In this document: positions 42,851 to 43,315 of the stretch, piece after piece | Layout: each line of letters starts with the position of its first letter | Numbering within the stretch: position 1 is the first letter of the stretch | NCBI GenBank assembly: GCA_030429835.1 | Contig: JAUIGC010000008.1 | Location: 1 to 43,315, forward strand | Direction of reading: 5' to 3' | DNA length: 43,315 nucleotides | DNA from: Bacteroidia bacterium | Lineage (GTDB): Bacteria > Bacteroidota > Bacteroidia > Flavobacteriales > Flavobacteriaceae | Made by a program: the position numbers and the translations under genes | The notes under the pieces: model-generated | Told to the model about the DNA's origin: nothing | The model's database searches: none | Seen by the model: the letters and a program-made list of their open reading frames with translations, nothing else

Positions 42851-43315
42851 AAATAGTCATTATAAATTATGGAGCGGGAAACATCCAAAGTATCAAATTT
42901 GCGATAAAACGCTTAGGGTATGATGCTGTTTTAAGCAATGATGCCGACGAAATACGAAATGCTGACAAAGTTATCTTCCCAGGGGTAGGCGAGGCCAGCA
43001 GCGCTATGAAAAAACTGAGGGAAAGCCAATTGGACCAATTGATTCCCAATCTTACCCAACCGGTTTTGGGTATCTGTTTGGGAATGCAGTTGATGTGCAA
43101 CGGTTCAGAAGAGGGTAATACGAATGGCCTAGGTATTTTTGATGTTGATGTTGTACGATTTTCCAAAAAAGTTAAGGTGCCTCAGATAGGATGGAATCAG
43201 ATTTCAGACCTCAAATCACCATTGTTTAAAGGGGTAAAGGAAAATAGCCATATTTATTTGGTACACAGTTATTATGCTCCCGTTTGTAAACAGACCATAG
43301 CCACTTCTACATACG
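42847..43315 (+). CDS. hisH: imidazole glycerol phosphate synthase glutaminase subunit (partial)
   Basis: The first 156 codons are present and the window ends before the catalytic His-Glu pair. The protein begins [20 protein letters not shown]. It has the oxyanion segment FPGVGEAS and the nucleophile Cys77 in [10 protein letters not shown], as in class I glutaminase domains. HisH makes ammonia from glutamine and hands it to HisF for ring closure. The ATG overlaps the hisB stop (ATGA). The order hisG-D-C-B-H suggests that hisA, hisF and hisI continue beyond the window. Confidence 0.96.
   Translation, partial: MKIVIINYGAGNIQSIKFAIKRLGYDAVLSNDADEIRNADKVIFPGVGEASSAMKKLRESQLDQLIPNLTQPVLGICLGMQLMCNGSEEGNTNGLGIFDVDVVRFSKKVKVPQIGWNQISDLKSPLFKGVKENSHIYLVHSYYAPVCKQTIATSTY

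Overview
The window looks like chromosomal core sequence of a marine-type Flavobacteriaceae (Bacteroidota). The gene families point that way: a fused LpxC/FabZ, a PorX response regulator with a PglZ domain, a TonB-dependent receptor with a carboxypeptidase-regulatory-like N-terminus, a bifunctional HisB, and an ACT-less SerA beside SerC. So do the AT-rich DNA, weak Shine-Dalgarno signals and repeated Bacteroidota -7 promoter boxes (TAnnTTTG). I see no insertion sequence, prophage, CRISPR array, tRNA or rRNA. Most genes are ordinary, syntenic housekeeping genes. The less expected material is mainly regulatory or very small.

Layout. 1-7100 is almost all on the minus strand: a partial TonB-dependent receptor with a small His/Cys membrane protein in front of it, small conserved envelope proteins, a DUF937 protein, serA, serC and a LuxC-type acyl-CoA reductase. 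A back-to-back promoter pair separates these from a plus-strand ferredoxin. Next come ychF, topoisomerase IV (parE, parC), mscL and a sterol-desaturase-type hydroxylase on the plus strand. 15-25 kb is mixed: a Tat-exported Gfo/Idh/MocA oxidoreductase, a small lipoprotein, an M14 carboxypeptidase, an Lrp/AsnC regulator, a DinB-like protein, aroB, proline dehydrogenase, an alanine-dehydrogenase homologue and a four-pass membrane protein. At 24939-25076 there is an unlisted 45-codon gene for a secreted peptide. tsaE and porX (minus) face an HD-domain phosphohydrolase (plus).

28.6-33.4 kb is the lipid A cluster: lpxD, lpxC/fabZ, lpxA, efp and a second lpxD-like gene. sucD, fabG, a large vWA-like membrane protein and an SPFH/prohibitin protein follow. 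From 38.2 kb to the end is the histidine operon hisG-hisD-hisC-hisB-hisH (hisH cut by the window edge).

The strongest finding is a complete, apparently classical ribosome-mediated attenuator in front of hisG. It has an 18-residue leader peptide with three consecutive His codons, a protector hairpin, an antiterminator segment that can pair with the terminator's 5' arm, and a strong terminator. Its -7-like box lies only 7 nt from the leader start codon, so the leader mRNA may be leaderless. The same geometry appears before lpxD and before the small His/Cys membrane protein. Other points of interest are a 27-bp inverted repeat next to the promoter of the receptor operon, a C-terminal QTTLF (beta-clamp-like) motif on ParC, and a G/C-rich repeat read in frame into the N-terminus of HisB.
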